Below are positions 8,322 to 16,547 of a DNA stretch of 64,000 nucleotides, piece after piece. The stretch is from contig JAKAUQ010000005.1 in NCBI GenBank assembly GCA_021827705.1, positions 33,306-97,305 on the forward strand. Reading direction: 5' to 3'. The first letter of the stretch is position 1, and each line of letters begins with the position of its first letter. The position numbers and the translations under genes were made by a program. This DNA comes from Actinomycetes bacterium (GTDB lineage Bacteria > Actinomycetota > Acidimicrobiia > Acidimicrobiales > RAAP-2). The notes below the pieces were generated by a model. It saw nothing but the letters and a program-made list of their open reading frames with translations. It was not told where the DNA came from and searched no databases.

Positions 8322-9587
8322 CTAGGCCCACGCGTAGGGCAGGTGGGCGATGCCGTTGACGAAGTTCGACACCACCCGGACCGGCTCTCCGGTCGCGCGC
8401 ACCTGGGGGGCCCGGGCCAGCAGGGTCTCGAGGGTCACGGCGATCTCGCGTCGGGCCAGGTGCGCTCCGAGGCAGAAGTGCGGGCCCGGGGCGCCGAAGC
8501 CGAAGTGATCGTTGGGCCGACGCCCGACGTCGAAGACCTCGGGGTGGTCGAAGGCCGTCTCGTCGCGGTTGGCCGACTGGTAGATCAGCAGGACCTTGTC
8601 GCCGGCAGCCAGCTCGACACCCGACAGCGTGGCGCGGGTCGCCAGCGTGCGTCGCATCCAGATCACCGGCGACGCCCAGCGCACGATCTCGTCGGTGGCC
8701 GTGCCCATCAGGCCCCCGACGTCGTCGAGTAGGCGCTGGCGTTGGTCGGGGTGCTCGCTCAGGGCCACCAGCGCGTGCGCGATGGCGCTGCGGGTCGTCT
8801 CGTTGCCCGCGATCACCAGGAGGATGAAGAAGGACGCCAGCTCCTGTTCGCTCAGGCGCTCGGACTCGATGGTCGCGTTGACCAGGGCGCTGGTGATGTC
8901 GTCGACGGGATGCTGGCGCCGGTAGCGACCCAGCTCCTCCATGAGGCCGCGCAGGGTGGCGCCCGCCTCGAGGAGGGCGACCACCGGATCGTGACCCTCG
9001 GGCACGAACGCCGGGTCACCGGCCGCGACGATGACGTCCGAGCAGCGCGCGATCGTCTCGTGCTCCGAGGCGGGCACGCCCATCATGTCGGCGATCACCT
9101 CGAGGGGCAGGGGAGCGGCGATGTCGGCGACGAAGTCGCCTGATCCGGCGTCGGCCGCGCGGGCCACCAGGCGCGTGGCGCGGTCCTGGATGCCCTGCTC
9201 GATGGCGCGCACCTGGCGCGGGCCGAAGGCGGTGGACACGATGCGGCGCAGGCGCGCGTGGCGCGGATTGTCGGTCGAGATCATGCCCGAGAAGTACTCG
9301 ACCATCTCGGGGGGCAGGTCGAGCTGGGAGACGGCACCCGGGCCCGACAGGAAGACCTCGGGGTGGCGCGAGACGTGCGCCACGTCGGCGTGCCGGGTCA
9401 CGGCCAGGTAGCCCCGCCCCGGGGGGAAGCGGAAGGCGGTGCTGGTGAAGGTCGGGTCGCGGAAGCGCGCTACCGGCCGGTGCGCCCGCAGCAGCGCGAA
9501 GGCCGCCTCACGCTCGGCCATCGGGCGACGCCAGAACGCGGAGGCGGAAAGGTCGATCTCGTCGATGCCGCCCGTCCACGCCGTCAC
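8322..9587 (-). CDS. Cytochrome P450 (CYP125/CYP142-like)
   Basis: A soluble monooxygenase of 421 residues. It shows the I-helix AGNETTR, the K-helix ExxR in DEIVRW, and the heme-ligand loop FGAPGPHFCLG with Cys372. The segments ISTDNPRHARLRRIVSTAF and FDVGRRPNDHFGFG resemble the actinobacterial CYP125/124/142 group that oxidises sterol side chains or fatty acids; the substrate here is inferred only. The GTG at 9587 is chosen because a minus-strand TACGCT lies 7 nt upstream. No redox partner is adjacent; a [3Fe-4S]-type ferredoxin gene is at 29332. Confidence 0.92.
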   Translation of the reverse strand: MTAWTGGIDEIDLSASAFWRRPMAEREAAFALLRAHRPVARFRDPTFTSTAFRFPPGRGYLAVTRHADVAHVSRHPEVFLSGPGAVSQLDLPPEMVEYFSGMISTDNPRHARLRRIVSTAFGPRQVRAIEQGIQDRATRLVARAADAGSGDFVADIAAPLPLEVIADMMGVPASEHETIARCSDVIVAAGDPAFVPEGHDPVVALLEAGATLRGLMEELGRYRRQHPVDDITSALVNATIESERLSEQELASFFILLVIAGNETTRSAIAHALVALSEHPDQRQRLLDDVGGLMGTATDEIVRWASPVIWMRRTLATRATLSGVELAAGDKVLLIYQSANRDETAFDHPEVFDVGRRPNDHFGFGAPGPHFCLGAHLARREIAVTLETLLARAPQVRATGEPVRVVSNFVNGIAHLPYAWA

Positions 9588-9594
9588 GGTGGGC

Positions 9595-9600
9595 AGCGTA
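9595..9600 (-). promoter_or_regulatory. -10 hexamer TACGCT of the P450 gene
   Basis: Minus-strand TACGCT 7 nt before the P450 GTG; supports leaderless expression and this start choice. Confidence 0.45.
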
Positions 9601-9632
9601 GCCAGCCCCGTCACGCGCCGGTCGAATCCCGG

Positions 9633-9638
9633 CAGACT
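9633..9638 (+). promoter_or_regulatory. -10 hexamer CAGACT of the NifU-like gene
   Basis: CAGACT ends 6 nt before the GTG at 9645. It is a weak match to -10 but at the spacing used repeatedly in this window. Confidence 0.3.
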
Positions 9639-9644
9639 GGAGGG

Positions 9645-9977
9645 GTGCCCGAACTGACCGATGCCGAGCGCGAGAGCCGGCTGCGCGCGCTGCGCGACCT
9701 CATCGAGCTGATGCGCCCCGCGGTGCAAGCTGACGGTGGCGACCTGGTGCTGGTGCGCGCGGACGTCGAGTCGGGCGTGGTGGAAGTGGAGCTCCAAGGC
9801 GCCTGCTCGAGCTGTGCGATCTCGACCGACACGCTGCAGGGGGGCGTCACGCGCATCCTCCAGGACCGCCTCGCCTGGGTGACCGACGTGGTGGGCGGGG
9901 TGGACGACAGCTTCGACCTCGAGGCCTCGATGGCGCTGGGTACCGGCGGCTACGTCCCGCGCTACCGGCCGCGCTGA
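9645..9977 (+). CDS. NifU-like Fe-S scaffold domain protein
   Basis: A 110-residue protein equal to the C-terminal NifU domain, which assembles or carries Fe-S clusters. The cluster-binding CSSC is in QGACSSCAISTDTLQGGV, preceded by the usual LRPAVQADGGDL-like segment (here LMRPAVQADGGDL). The short C-terminal tail is not conserved. The GTG has GGAGG almost touching it, too close for normal initiation, so leaderless translation from CAGACT is likely. It is divergent from the P450. Confidence 0.85.
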   Translation: MPELTDAERESRLRALRDLIELMRPAVQADGGDLVLVRADVESGVVEVELQGACSSCAISTDTLQGGVTRILQDRLAWVTDVVGGVDDSFDLEASMALGTGGYVPRYRPR

Positions 9978-10002
9978 CCGGCTGGCTGGCGGGCCAACGC
10001 AC

Positions 10003-10008
10003 TACGCT
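10003..10008 (+). promoter_or_regulatory. -10 hexamer TACGCT of the 85-residue protein gene
   Basis: TACGCT 19 nt before the ATG at 10028; the predicted short leader includes GGGAGG. Confidence 0.4.
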
Positions 10009-10027
10009 CCGAGGCGAGGGAGGTGTC

Positions 10028-10285
10028 ATGGGCATTCTCGACAAGGTCAAGGGCCAAGCAGCCGCCGCGGCCAGTGCGGCGCGCGATGCGGCCCAGAAGG
10101 GCCAGTCCAAGGTCGACGAGTTCCAGGCCCGGCGCGCTGCCGATCAGACACTGCGCCAGCTGGGCCTGGCCGTCTACTTGAACCAGGCCGGTCGGGGCTC
10201 GGCGACCTACGAGCAGGACGTCGCGGGGTTCTTCGAGTCCCTGGCGCAGTACGAGGCCGAGCACGGGCCACTGACCGCGGAGTGA
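10028..10285 (+). CDS. Conserved hypothetical protein, 85 residues
   Basis: A small soluble protein with an Ala/Lys-rich amphipathic helical N-half (MGILDKVKGQAAAAASAARD) and a C-half containing TLRQLGLAVYLNQAGRGSATYEQD. This form recurs in actinobacterial genomes as an uncharacterised short protein; I know of no function. GGGAGG lies 4 nt before the ATG and TACGCT further up. It stands alone between the NifU-like gene and marR. Confidence 0.75.
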   Translation: MGILDKVKGQAAAAASAARDAAQKGQSKVDEFQARRAADQTLRQLGLAVYLNQAGRGSATYEQDVAGFFESLAQYEAEHGPLTAE

Positions 10286-10310
10286 GCGACCCGTGGCGGT
10301 CACGCTCCCG

Positions 10311-10345
10311 AGTTCACGGGACTATTATTTAGTTACGTGAACTAA
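10311..10345 (+). promoter_or_regulatory. Predicted MarR operator and promoter
   Basis: AGTTCACG (10311-10318) is an inverted copy of CGTGAACT (10336-10343), and nested on the right is TTAGTT (10329-10334), 5 nt, AACTAA (10340-10345). A -10 hexamer TATTAT (10323-10328) lies between the arms, so a dimer bound here would block the polymerase. This suits autorepression of the marR-MFS pair. Confidence 0.65.
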
Positions 10346-10359
10346 CGGAGGTGCGACCG

Positions 10360-10791
10360 GTGACCGGGACGATAGACACGACCGACACTGCGGCACGGCT
10401 GCGACGGGCGGTGACGCACCTGCACCGGCGCCTGCGCCAGAGCGCCCTGGGCGGCATCTCGCCGGCCCAGGCCTCCGCGCTGGCGACCGTGGAGCGGCTC
10501 GGCCGGCCGTCGCTGGGCGAGTTGGCCACGGCCGAGCAGGTCCAGCCGCCGACCATCACGCGCGTCGTGCGCGACCTGGCGGCCCTCGGGATGCTGGACC
10601 GTCTCGGGGATCCCGACGACCGACGTTGCGTGCGCGTCACGCTGACCGCGCGGGGCCGACGCGAGTTGGCCGCCATCCGGCAGCGCAAGAACGCATCCCT
10701 CGAGCGCACGCTGGCCGCGCTGTCGCCGGCCGACAGAAGCCGTGCCACGCGACTCGTCGACTTGCTCGAGACCATCGTGGAGCGCGTGTGA
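10360..10791 (+). CDS. MarR family transcriptional regulator
   Basis: A 143-residue winged-helix regulator. The recognition helix region TAEQVQPPTITRVVRDL and the wing DRRCVRVTLTARG are clear MarR features. The GTG at 10360 is preferred over the in-frame GTG at 10351, which overlaps the ribosome site GGAGGTG. It is translationally coupled to the MFS gene (overlap of 4 nt), so it probably represses that exporter through the inverted repeat at 10311-10345; the ligand is unknown. Confidence 0.9.
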   Translation: MTGTIDTTDTAARLRRAVTHLHRRLRQSALGGISPAQASALATVERLGRPSLGELATAEQVQPPTITRVVRDLAALGMLDRLGDPDDRRCVRVTLTARGRRELAAIRQRKNASLERTLAALSPADRSRATRLVDLLETIVERV

Positions 10792-12029
10792 GCCGGCGGG
10801 CGCCGTCGCGGACCTTCGCCGCCCTGCGGGTCCGCAACTTCCGGCTCTACTTCATCGGCCAGTTGGTGTCGGTCTCGGGGACCTGGATGCAGTCGGTGGC
10901 CCAGGGCTGGCTCCTGTTGCAGCTGACCGGCTCATCGCTGGACCTCGGGATCGCCCTGGCCCTGGGCAACCTCCCGATGCTGGTGCTGGGCAGCTACGGC
11001 GGCCTGATCGTGGACCGCCTGGCCAAGCGCCGCATCTTGTACTTCACGCAGTCGGCGGCGGGTCTCCTAGCCCTGTTCCTCGGGATCCTCGTCACGACCG
11101 GCCACGCGACGGTGGACTGGGTCTACGTGATGGCGGGGCTCCTCGGCATCGTCAACCTCTTCGACCTGCCGGCCCGTCAGGCCTTCGTCCAAGAGATGGT
11201 GGGTCGCGACCTGGTGGCCAACGCGGTGAGCCTCAACAGCGTGCTGATGAACGCGGGCCGCCTGATCGGTCCCTCGGTGGCCGCGATCTTCATCGCGGTC
11301 ATCGGCACGGCCGGGTGCTTCTACGCCAACGCCATCTCGTATCTGGCGGTGCTGGTGGCCCTGGTCTTGATGGACGGCTCGGCCTTCCACCCACTGCACA
11401 CGGTGGCGCGCGAGCGGGGCCAGCTGCGTCGCGGACTGCGCTACGTCATGGAGACGCCCGTCTTGCGCACCACCATTCTCGCGGTCGCGGTGGTGGGAAC
11501 GTTCGCGTTCAACTTCACGGTGACCCTGCCGCTGCTCGTCCACACGACGTTCCACCAGCACTCGGCGGCCCACTACGGCCTGCTCCTGGGGGCCATGGGA
11601 CTGGGGGCGGTCATTGGCGGGCTGGCTGTGGCCCGTCGCTCGCGTCCCACGACCCCGCTGCTGGTCGGCCTGGCCGTTGGCTTCGGGGTGTTCATGACGG
11701 CAGCGTCGCTGGCCCCCACCCTGCTGCTGGCCGAGCTGGCCATGGTGCCCACGGGGGCCTTCTCGATCGCCTTCATGTCCACGGCCAACGCCCTGCTCCA
11801 GCTCAACTCCTCCCAGTCGATGCGCGGGCGGGTGATGGCGCTGTACGGCATCGCCTTCATGGGCACGACCCCCATCGGCGCACCGCTGATCGGCTACATC
11901 ATCTCGGTGACCAACCCGCGCATGGGGCTCTTCGTCGGGGCCGGCCTGACCCTGGTGACCGCCGGGGGACTGGCCTGGCGCCATCGGGCGTCGTCGCACG
12001 GTGCCGAGCTGGAGGCGGCCGTCTCGTGA
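10788..12029 (+). CDS. MFS transporter (EntS/DHA3-like exporter)
   Basis: A 413-residue membrane protein with 10-12 hydrophobic helices. The start FRLYFIGQLVSVSGTWMQSV and the helix with NLFDLPARQAFVQEMVGRDL are typical of the MFS_3/EntS group of proton-driven exporters. The GTG overlaps the marR stop. Being downstream of and coupled to marR suggests induced export of a drug or metabolite. The last 20 residues are hydrophilic. Confidence 0.9.
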   Translation: MSRRAPSRTFAALRVRNFRLYFIGQLVSVSGTWMQSVAQGWLLLQLTGSSLDLGIALALGNLPMLVLGSYGGLIVDRLAKRRILYFTQSAAGLLALFLGILVTTGHATVDWVYVMAGLLGIVNLFDLPARQAFVQEMVGRDLVANAVSLNSVLMNAGRLIGPSVAAIFIAVIGTAGCFYANAISYLAVLVALVLMDGSAFHPLHTVARERGQLRRGLRYVMETPVLRTTILAVAVVGTFAFNFTVTLPLLVHTTFHQHSAAHYGLLLGAMGLGAVIGGLAVARRSRPTTPLLVGLAVGFGVFMTAASLAPTLLLAELAMVPTGAFSIAFMSTANALLQLNSSQSMRGRVMALYGIAFMGTTPIGAPLIGYIISVTNPRMGLFVGAGLTLVTAGGLAWRHRASSHGAELEAAVS

Positions 12030-12057
12030 GCGCGGGTCCGGCCGCCTGTACCCGGGC

Positions 12058-13281
12058 CTAGGCCGAGACGCGAGGCTCCTTGGGCAGGCCCAGCACGCGC
12101 TCGCCCACGATGTTGCGCTGGATCTCGGCGGTGCCGCCCCAGATCGTCTCGGAGCGCGAGAAGAAGAACGCGGCCTGCAGCTCGGAGACCGGATAGTCGG
12201 CGCGTCCCCGCTGACCGACCTCGGCGCCCTCGACGAAGGTCCCGGTGAGCACCTGGCCCGACGCACCCAGGATGTCGAGGCCGAGCTCGGTGGTGTCGCG
12301 GTGGCTCTCGGACCAGAACATCTTGTTGGTCGCGCCCAGGGCCACGGTCTCGTGGGTCCCGTGCAGCGCGTCGGTGAGGGTCCGCCAGCCATTGATCTCC
12401 ATGATCTTGACCTTGGACCACGAGCGGACCAGCCGGTCGCGGATCAGGGGATCTGACGCGCACCCGCGCGCCTGGGCGGCCGCGCGCAGCCCCTCCCACT
12501 CGCGCGCGAAGCGGCGGTACCCGGTGGTGGCCGACGCCCCGCGCTCGAAGGAGAGGGTGGTCATGGCCACCTTCCAGCCGTTGTTGACGCCGCCCACGAC
12601 GTTGGCGATCGGGCAGCGCGCGTCGGTGAAGAAGACCTCGTTGAACTCGGCGGTGCCGTCGACCTGGGTCAGGGGGCGCACCTCGATGCCCGGCTGCCTC
12701 ATCGGCACGAGGAGGTAGCTGATCCCGCCGTGGGGGGGTGCCGTGGGGTCGGTGCGCGCCAGGAGGAAGACGTAGTCGGCGAACTGCGCCTGGGTCGTCC
12801 AGACCTTCTGGCCGTTGATGACCCACTCGTCCCCGTCGCGCACGGCCGAGGTGGTCAGGCTGGCCAGGTCCGAGCCGGAGTTGGGCTCCGAGAAGCCCTG
12901 GCACCACGAGATCGTCCCGTTCAAGATGCCCGGGAGGAACTCCTGCTTCTGCTCCTCGGTACCCCACTGGAGGATCGTGGGCCCGACCAGGGTGTCACCG
13001 AAGAAGTCGGCGCGCATCGGGGCGTTGACCCGGGCGAACTCCTCGGCGAGCACCACCTGCTCGATCAGGCTGAGGCCCCGCCCCCCGTACTGGGTGGGCC
13101 AGCCCGCGCAGATCCAGCCGCCCTCGCGCAGCCGCTCGGTCCAGGCGGCGGCGAACGCGGCGCGCTCGCTGGCCTCGGCGGGCCGCTCCGGCGCATTCCA
13201 TCCCGGCGGGAGGTTCGCGCTCAGCCAGTCACGCACCGTGTGACGGAACTCCTCGGCTTCGGCTGGGTAGGTCAGATCCAT
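12058..13281 (-). CDS. Acyl-CoA dehydrogenase
   Basis: A FAD enzyme of 407 residues that introduces the alpha-beta double bond in acyl-CoA thioesters. Visible are the flavin/substrate block QGFSEPNSGSDLASL, the central WTTQAQFADYVFLLART, and the C-terminal AEIQRNIVGERVLGLP. It belongs to the actinobacterial FadE group with a WSANLP-like N-terminus (here DWLSANLPPGW). The ATG at 13281 is supported by a minus-strand TACAGT 6 nt upstream. It is divergent from the glycosyltransferase block; chain specificity is unknown. Confidence 0.92.
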   Translation of the reverse strand: MDLTYPAEAEEFRHTVRDWLSANLPPGWNAPERPAEASERAAFAAAWTERLREGGWICAGWPTQYGGRGLSLIEQVVLAEEFARVNAPMRADFFGDTLVGPTILQWGTEEQKQEFLPGILNGTISWCQGFSEPNSGSDLASLTTSAVRDGDEWVINGQKVWTTQAQFADYVFLLARTDPTAPPHGGISYLLVPMRQPGIEVRPLTQVDGTAEFNEVFFTDARCPIANVVGGVNNGWKVAMTTLSFERGASATTGYRRFAREWEGLRAAAQARGCASDPLIRDRLVRSWSKVKIMEINGWRTLTDALHGTHETVALGATNKMFWSESHRDTTELGLDILGASGQVLTGTFVEGAEVGQRGRADYPVSELQAAFFFSRSETIWGGTAEIQRNIVGERVLGLPKEPRVSA

Positions 13282-13287
13282 ACCCGA

Positions 13288-13293
13288 ACTGTA
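13288..13293 (-). promoter_or_regulatory. -10 hexamer TACAGT of the acyl-CoA dehydrogenase gene
   Basis: Minus-strand TACAGT exactly 6 nt before the ATG at 13281, with no Shine-Dalgarno between. Confidence 0.45.
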
Positions 13294-13375
13294 GTCAGAG
13301 CGCCCGCGCGATTGGCTGGGTCCACCGCGATGGACCAGAATGGTCCGAACGCCCCGCAACCGTCCAAGGTGGTTC

Positions 13376-14746
13376 GTGTCTCGCTCCGTCTCCCAAGTCA
13401 TCGCCGACACCCGGGAGTCCTGGGCGCGCTCGCGCGCCGAGATCCTGCCCCCGGTGCGGCCGGCCCGCCCGCCGTCGCCGGACGGCTGGCGCGTCGCCTT
13501 CCTGGTGTACCGGGGCAACCCGACCTGCGGGGGCCAGGGCGTCTACACGCGCCACCTGACCCGCGAGCTGGTGGCCCTGGGCCACAGCGTCGAGGTCTTC
13601 TCCGGGCCCCCGTGGCCCGAGCTCGACCCGGGAGTCGGCTTCACGCCGGTGCGCGGCCTGGACCTGTATCGCGAGCCCGACCCCTTCCGGATCCCGGCGC
13701 GCCGAGAGTTCACGTCCGGAATCGACGTCCAGGAGTTCGCCACCATGCTCGCGGGGGGCTTCGGGGAGCCACTGGCCTTCAGCCGCCGCGTTCGCTCGAT
13801 GCTGGCGGCCCGGCGCGCCGACTTCGACCTGGTCCACGACGACCAGTGCCTGGGTTGGGGCATCCGGGACCTGGCTCGTGACGGCTGGCCGCTGCTGGAG
13901 ACCATCCACCACCCCATCACCGTGGACCGCGCCATCGCCCTGGACCACGCGGAGGGCTGGTGGCGCCGCTACACCACGCGGCGGTGGTTCGGGTTCTTGC
14001 GCATGCAGGTGCGCGTGGCCCGCGCGCTGCCCGCGGTGCTGACCGTCTCGCACAACTCGCGGCGCGACATCCACGAGCAGCTCGGCGTCCCCCTGGAGCG
14101 CCTGACGGTCGTCCCCGTGGGCGTCGACCACACCGTCTTTGCGCCCCGGGCTAACACCACGCCGCGCCCGGGGCGCCTGATGGTGACCACCAGCTCGGAC
14201 GTTCCCATGAAGGGCCTGGTGCCGTTGCTCGAGGCGGTCGCCAAGCTGCGCGCCGAGCGCGCCGTGGACCTGGTGGTGGTCGGCCAGCCCCGCCCCGGCG
14301 GGCGCGTCGCCCAGGCGATCACGCGCCTCGGGCTCACCGACATCGTCACGACCATCAGCGCCGTGAGCGACGAGACCCTGGCCCGTTACTACGCCGAGGC
14401 GCAGGTGGCGATCGTGCCCAGCCTCTACGAGGGGTTCTCTCTGCCGGCGATCGAGGCGATGAGCTGCGGCGTGGCGGTCGTGGCCACGACCGGCGGGGCG
14501 CTGCCCGAGGTCGTGGGGCCCGACGGCGAGGCGGCGCTGCTGGTCGCGCCCAACGACCCCGAGGCGCTGGCCGCGGCCATCGCGCGCCTGCTCGACGACC
14601 CACCGCTGCGCGCGGCTCTCGGTGCGCGGGGGCGCCAGCGCGTGGTGGAGCGCTTCACCTGGCAGGTCACCGCGCGAGGGACGGCGGCCTGCTACGACGC
14701 CATCATGCGCCACGAGGCGCTGCCGGCCGCGATGCGGTTCGCCTGA
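13376..14746 (+). CDS. GT4 family glycosyltransferase
   Basis: A 456-residue retaining glycosyltransferase of GT-B fold. The acceptor-domain start YRGNPTCGGQGVYTRHLTRE and the donor-nucleotide block VPSLYEGFSLPAIEAMSCG (with the E-x7-E pattern) are diagnostic. The GTG at 13376 is chosen for AAGGTGG 5 nt upstream; an in-frame ATG at 13340 is the alternative. It is the first of three overlapping genes with a methyltransferase and a toroid protein. Sugar and acceptor are unknown. Confidence 0.9.
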   Translation: MSRSVSQVIADTRESWARSRAEILPPVRPARPPSPDGWRVAFLVYRGNPTCGGQGVYTRHLTRELVALGHSVEVFSGPPWPELDPGVGFTPVRGLDLYREPDPFRIPARREFTSGIDVQEFATMLAGGFGEPLAFSRRVRSMLAARRADFDLVHDDQCLGWGIRDLARDGWPLLETIHHPITVDRAIALDHAEGWWRRYTTRRWFGFLRMQVRVARALPAVLTVSHNSRRDIHEQLGVPLERLTVVPVGVDHTVFAPRANTTPRPGRLMVTTSSDVPMKGLVPLLEAVAKLRAERAVDLVVVGQPRPGGRVAQAITRLGLTDIVTTISAVSDETLARYYAEAQVAIVPSLYEGFSLPAIEAMSCGVAVVATTGGALPEVVGPDGEAALLVAPNDPEALAAAIARLLDDPPLRAALGARGRQRVVERFTWQVTARGTAACYDAIMRHEALPAAMRFA

Positions 14747-15462
14747 TGCTCACCGCCGACCTCGACCGCCTGGGCCTGCGCGCCGGCGACCGCGTCCTCG
14801 ACCTGGGCTGCGGGTTCGGTCGCCACGCCTTCGAGGTGGCCCGGCGGGGAGGACGCGTGGTGGCCCTGGACGCGGGGGCCGATGAGGTCCGCTCGGTCGT
14901 CGGGATCCTGGCGGCCATGGTGGCGGCGGGCGAGTTGCCCGACGAAGCAGGCCGCGCGGGGGCCGTTCGGGGTGACGCCTGGCACCTGCCCTTCGCCGAC
15001 GGCGCCTTCGACCGCGTCATCTGCGCCGAGGTCCTCGAGCACCTGCCCGACGACGTGGGCGCCATGGCCGAGATCGCCCGCGTCCTGCGACCGGGCGGCA
15101 CGCTGGCCGTGACGGTCCCGCGCTTCGCGCCCGAGCTGGTGAACTGGGCCCTGTCCGACGAGTACCACCTGGTTCCAGGAGGCCACGTGCGGATCTACCG
15201 GCGCCGGATCCTCGAGGCGCGCCTGGCCGCGTCGGGCCTGGCCGTGGACGGCCACGGCTTCGCCCACGGCCTGCACAGCCCCTACTGGGCGCTCAAGTGC
15301 CTGGTCGGCGTGGCCAACGACGACCACTGGCTGGTGCGCACCTACCACCGCCTGCTGGTGTGGGACATCGAGCGCCGTCCCGCGATCACGCGCGCGGCCG
15401 AGCGCGTTCTGGCTCCGGTGATGGGCAAGTCCCTCATCGTCTACGCCACCCGCCAGCCGTGA
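14746..15462 (+). CDS. Class I SAM-dependent methyltransferase
   Basis: A 238-residue Rossmann-fold methyltransferase. Motif I is VLDLGCGFGRHAFEVARRGG, with the acidic end of beta2 in VVALDAG; the later AEVLEHLPDD and LRPGGTLAVTVP are also typical. It overlaps the glycosyltransferase stop by 1 nt and the next start by 4 nt, so all three are co-translated. It probably methylates the product of the neighbouring enzymes, but the acceptor is unknown. Confidence 0.9.
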   Translation: MLTADLDRLGLRAGDRVLDLGCGFGRHAFEVARRGGRVVALDAGADEVRSVVGILAAMVAAGELPDEAGRAGAVRGDAWHLPFADGAFDRVICAEVLEHLPDDVGAMAEIARVLRPGGTLAVTVPRFAPELVNWALSDEYHLVPGGHVRIYRRRILEARLAASGLAVDGHGFAHGLHSPYWALKCLVGVANDDHWLVRTYHRLLVWDIERRPAITRAAERVLAPVMGKSLIVYATRQP

Positions 15463-16547
15463 CCACCGCCGGTGTGCGACTGGGGGGCCTACCCGGGGTG
15501 GCGAGCGCCGACGAGCTGGATCGGACCGGTCAGTACCTGGCGGACCTGCAGCACGCCAGCGGCGAGATCCCCTGGTATCCCGGAGGCCACAGCGACCCCT
15601 GGAACCACGTGGAGGTCGCCATGGCTCTCACGGTGCTGGGTCGCGACGACGCCGCGCGCGCCGCCTACGACTGGCTGATCGCCCACCAGCTGGGCGACGG
15701 GAGCTGGTTCAACTACTACCGCGACGGGGCGGTCGAGGACGCGCGCCTGGACACCAACGTGTGCGCCTACTTGGCCACCGGGCTGTGCCACTACCTGCGC
15801 GCGACGGGGGACGTCGACTACGTGGCGGCGGCCTGGCCGGCCCTCGACGCGGCACTGGCCTTCGTGGTGGCCCACCAGGACGCCGACGGGCCGGTGCGCT
15901 GGTCGCGCGACCCGGCCGGGCGACTGGAGCCCGACGCCCTCTTGACGGGCTCGTCGTCGATCTACCTGTCCTTGCTCTGCGGTCTGGAGGTCGCCGCGCG
16001 CCTCGGCCACGCGCGGGGCGCCTGGTCGCGAGCAGCGGGGCGCCTCGGCCACGCCGTCGCGCACCACCCGGGCGCTTTCGCGCCCAAGAACGAGTACGCC
16101 ATGGACTGGTACTACCCGGTGCTCACCGGCGCCCTGGTGGACGCTGCGGCGCTGGAGCGCCTGGACCAGGGCTGGGAGCGCCACGTCCTGGTGGGACGGG
16201 GCGTGCGCTGCGTGTCCACCAGCGACTGGGTCACCGCCGCCGAGACCGCCGAGTGCGCCTTGGCCCTGGACGCGGCGGGGCGCCCGGCGCTCGCGGCCGA
16301 GCTGCTGGCCACGACGCGGCGGCACCGGCGCGCCGACGGCGCGTACCTGACCGGTCTGGTGTACCCGACCGGGGTGACGTTCCCCGGCGACGAGGTGAGC
16401 AGCTACACCGCGGCCGCGGTCGTGCTGGCCATCGATGCGGTGACCGGGCAGTCCGCCGCCGCGTCCCTCTTCCACCCCGACGCGCTCTCGCGCCCCGCCG
16501 ACCTACCCGAGGACGGCTGCGGGCGCGCTGCGCCGCAGCACCCGTAG
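15459..16547 (+). CDS. Alpha/alpha-toroid protein (prenyltransferase/terpene-cyclase-like fold)
   Basis: A 362-residue all-helical protein with repeats containing LGDGSWFNYYRD, ADGPVRWSRDP and RADGAYLTGLVYPTG, resembling the QW-type repeats of squalene-cyclase-like and prenyltransferase-like toroids. It lacks an obvious DxDD or zinc site, so it may instead be a glycosidase-like or non-catalytic toroid. The GTG overlaps the methyltransferase stop. Its 3' end overlaps the convergent second methyltransferase by 45 bp. No precise function is known to me. Confidence 0.7.
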   Translation: MTTAGVRLGGLPGVASADELDRTGQYLADLQHASGEIPWYPGGHSDPWNHVEVAMALTVLGRDDAARAAYDWLIAHQLGDGSWFNYYRDGAVEDARLDTNVCAYLATGLCHYLRATGDVDYVAAAWPALDAALAFVVAHQDADGPVRWSRDPAGRLEPDALLTGSSSIYLSLLCGLEVAARLGHARGAWSRAAGRLGHAVAHHPGAFAPKNEYAMDWYYPVLTGALVDAAALERLDQGWERHVLVGRGVRCVSTSDWVTAAETAECALALDAAGRPALAAELLATTRRHRRADGAYLTGLVYPTGVTFPGDEVSSYTAAAVVLAIDAVTGQSAAASLFHPDALSRPADLPEDGCGRAAPQHP

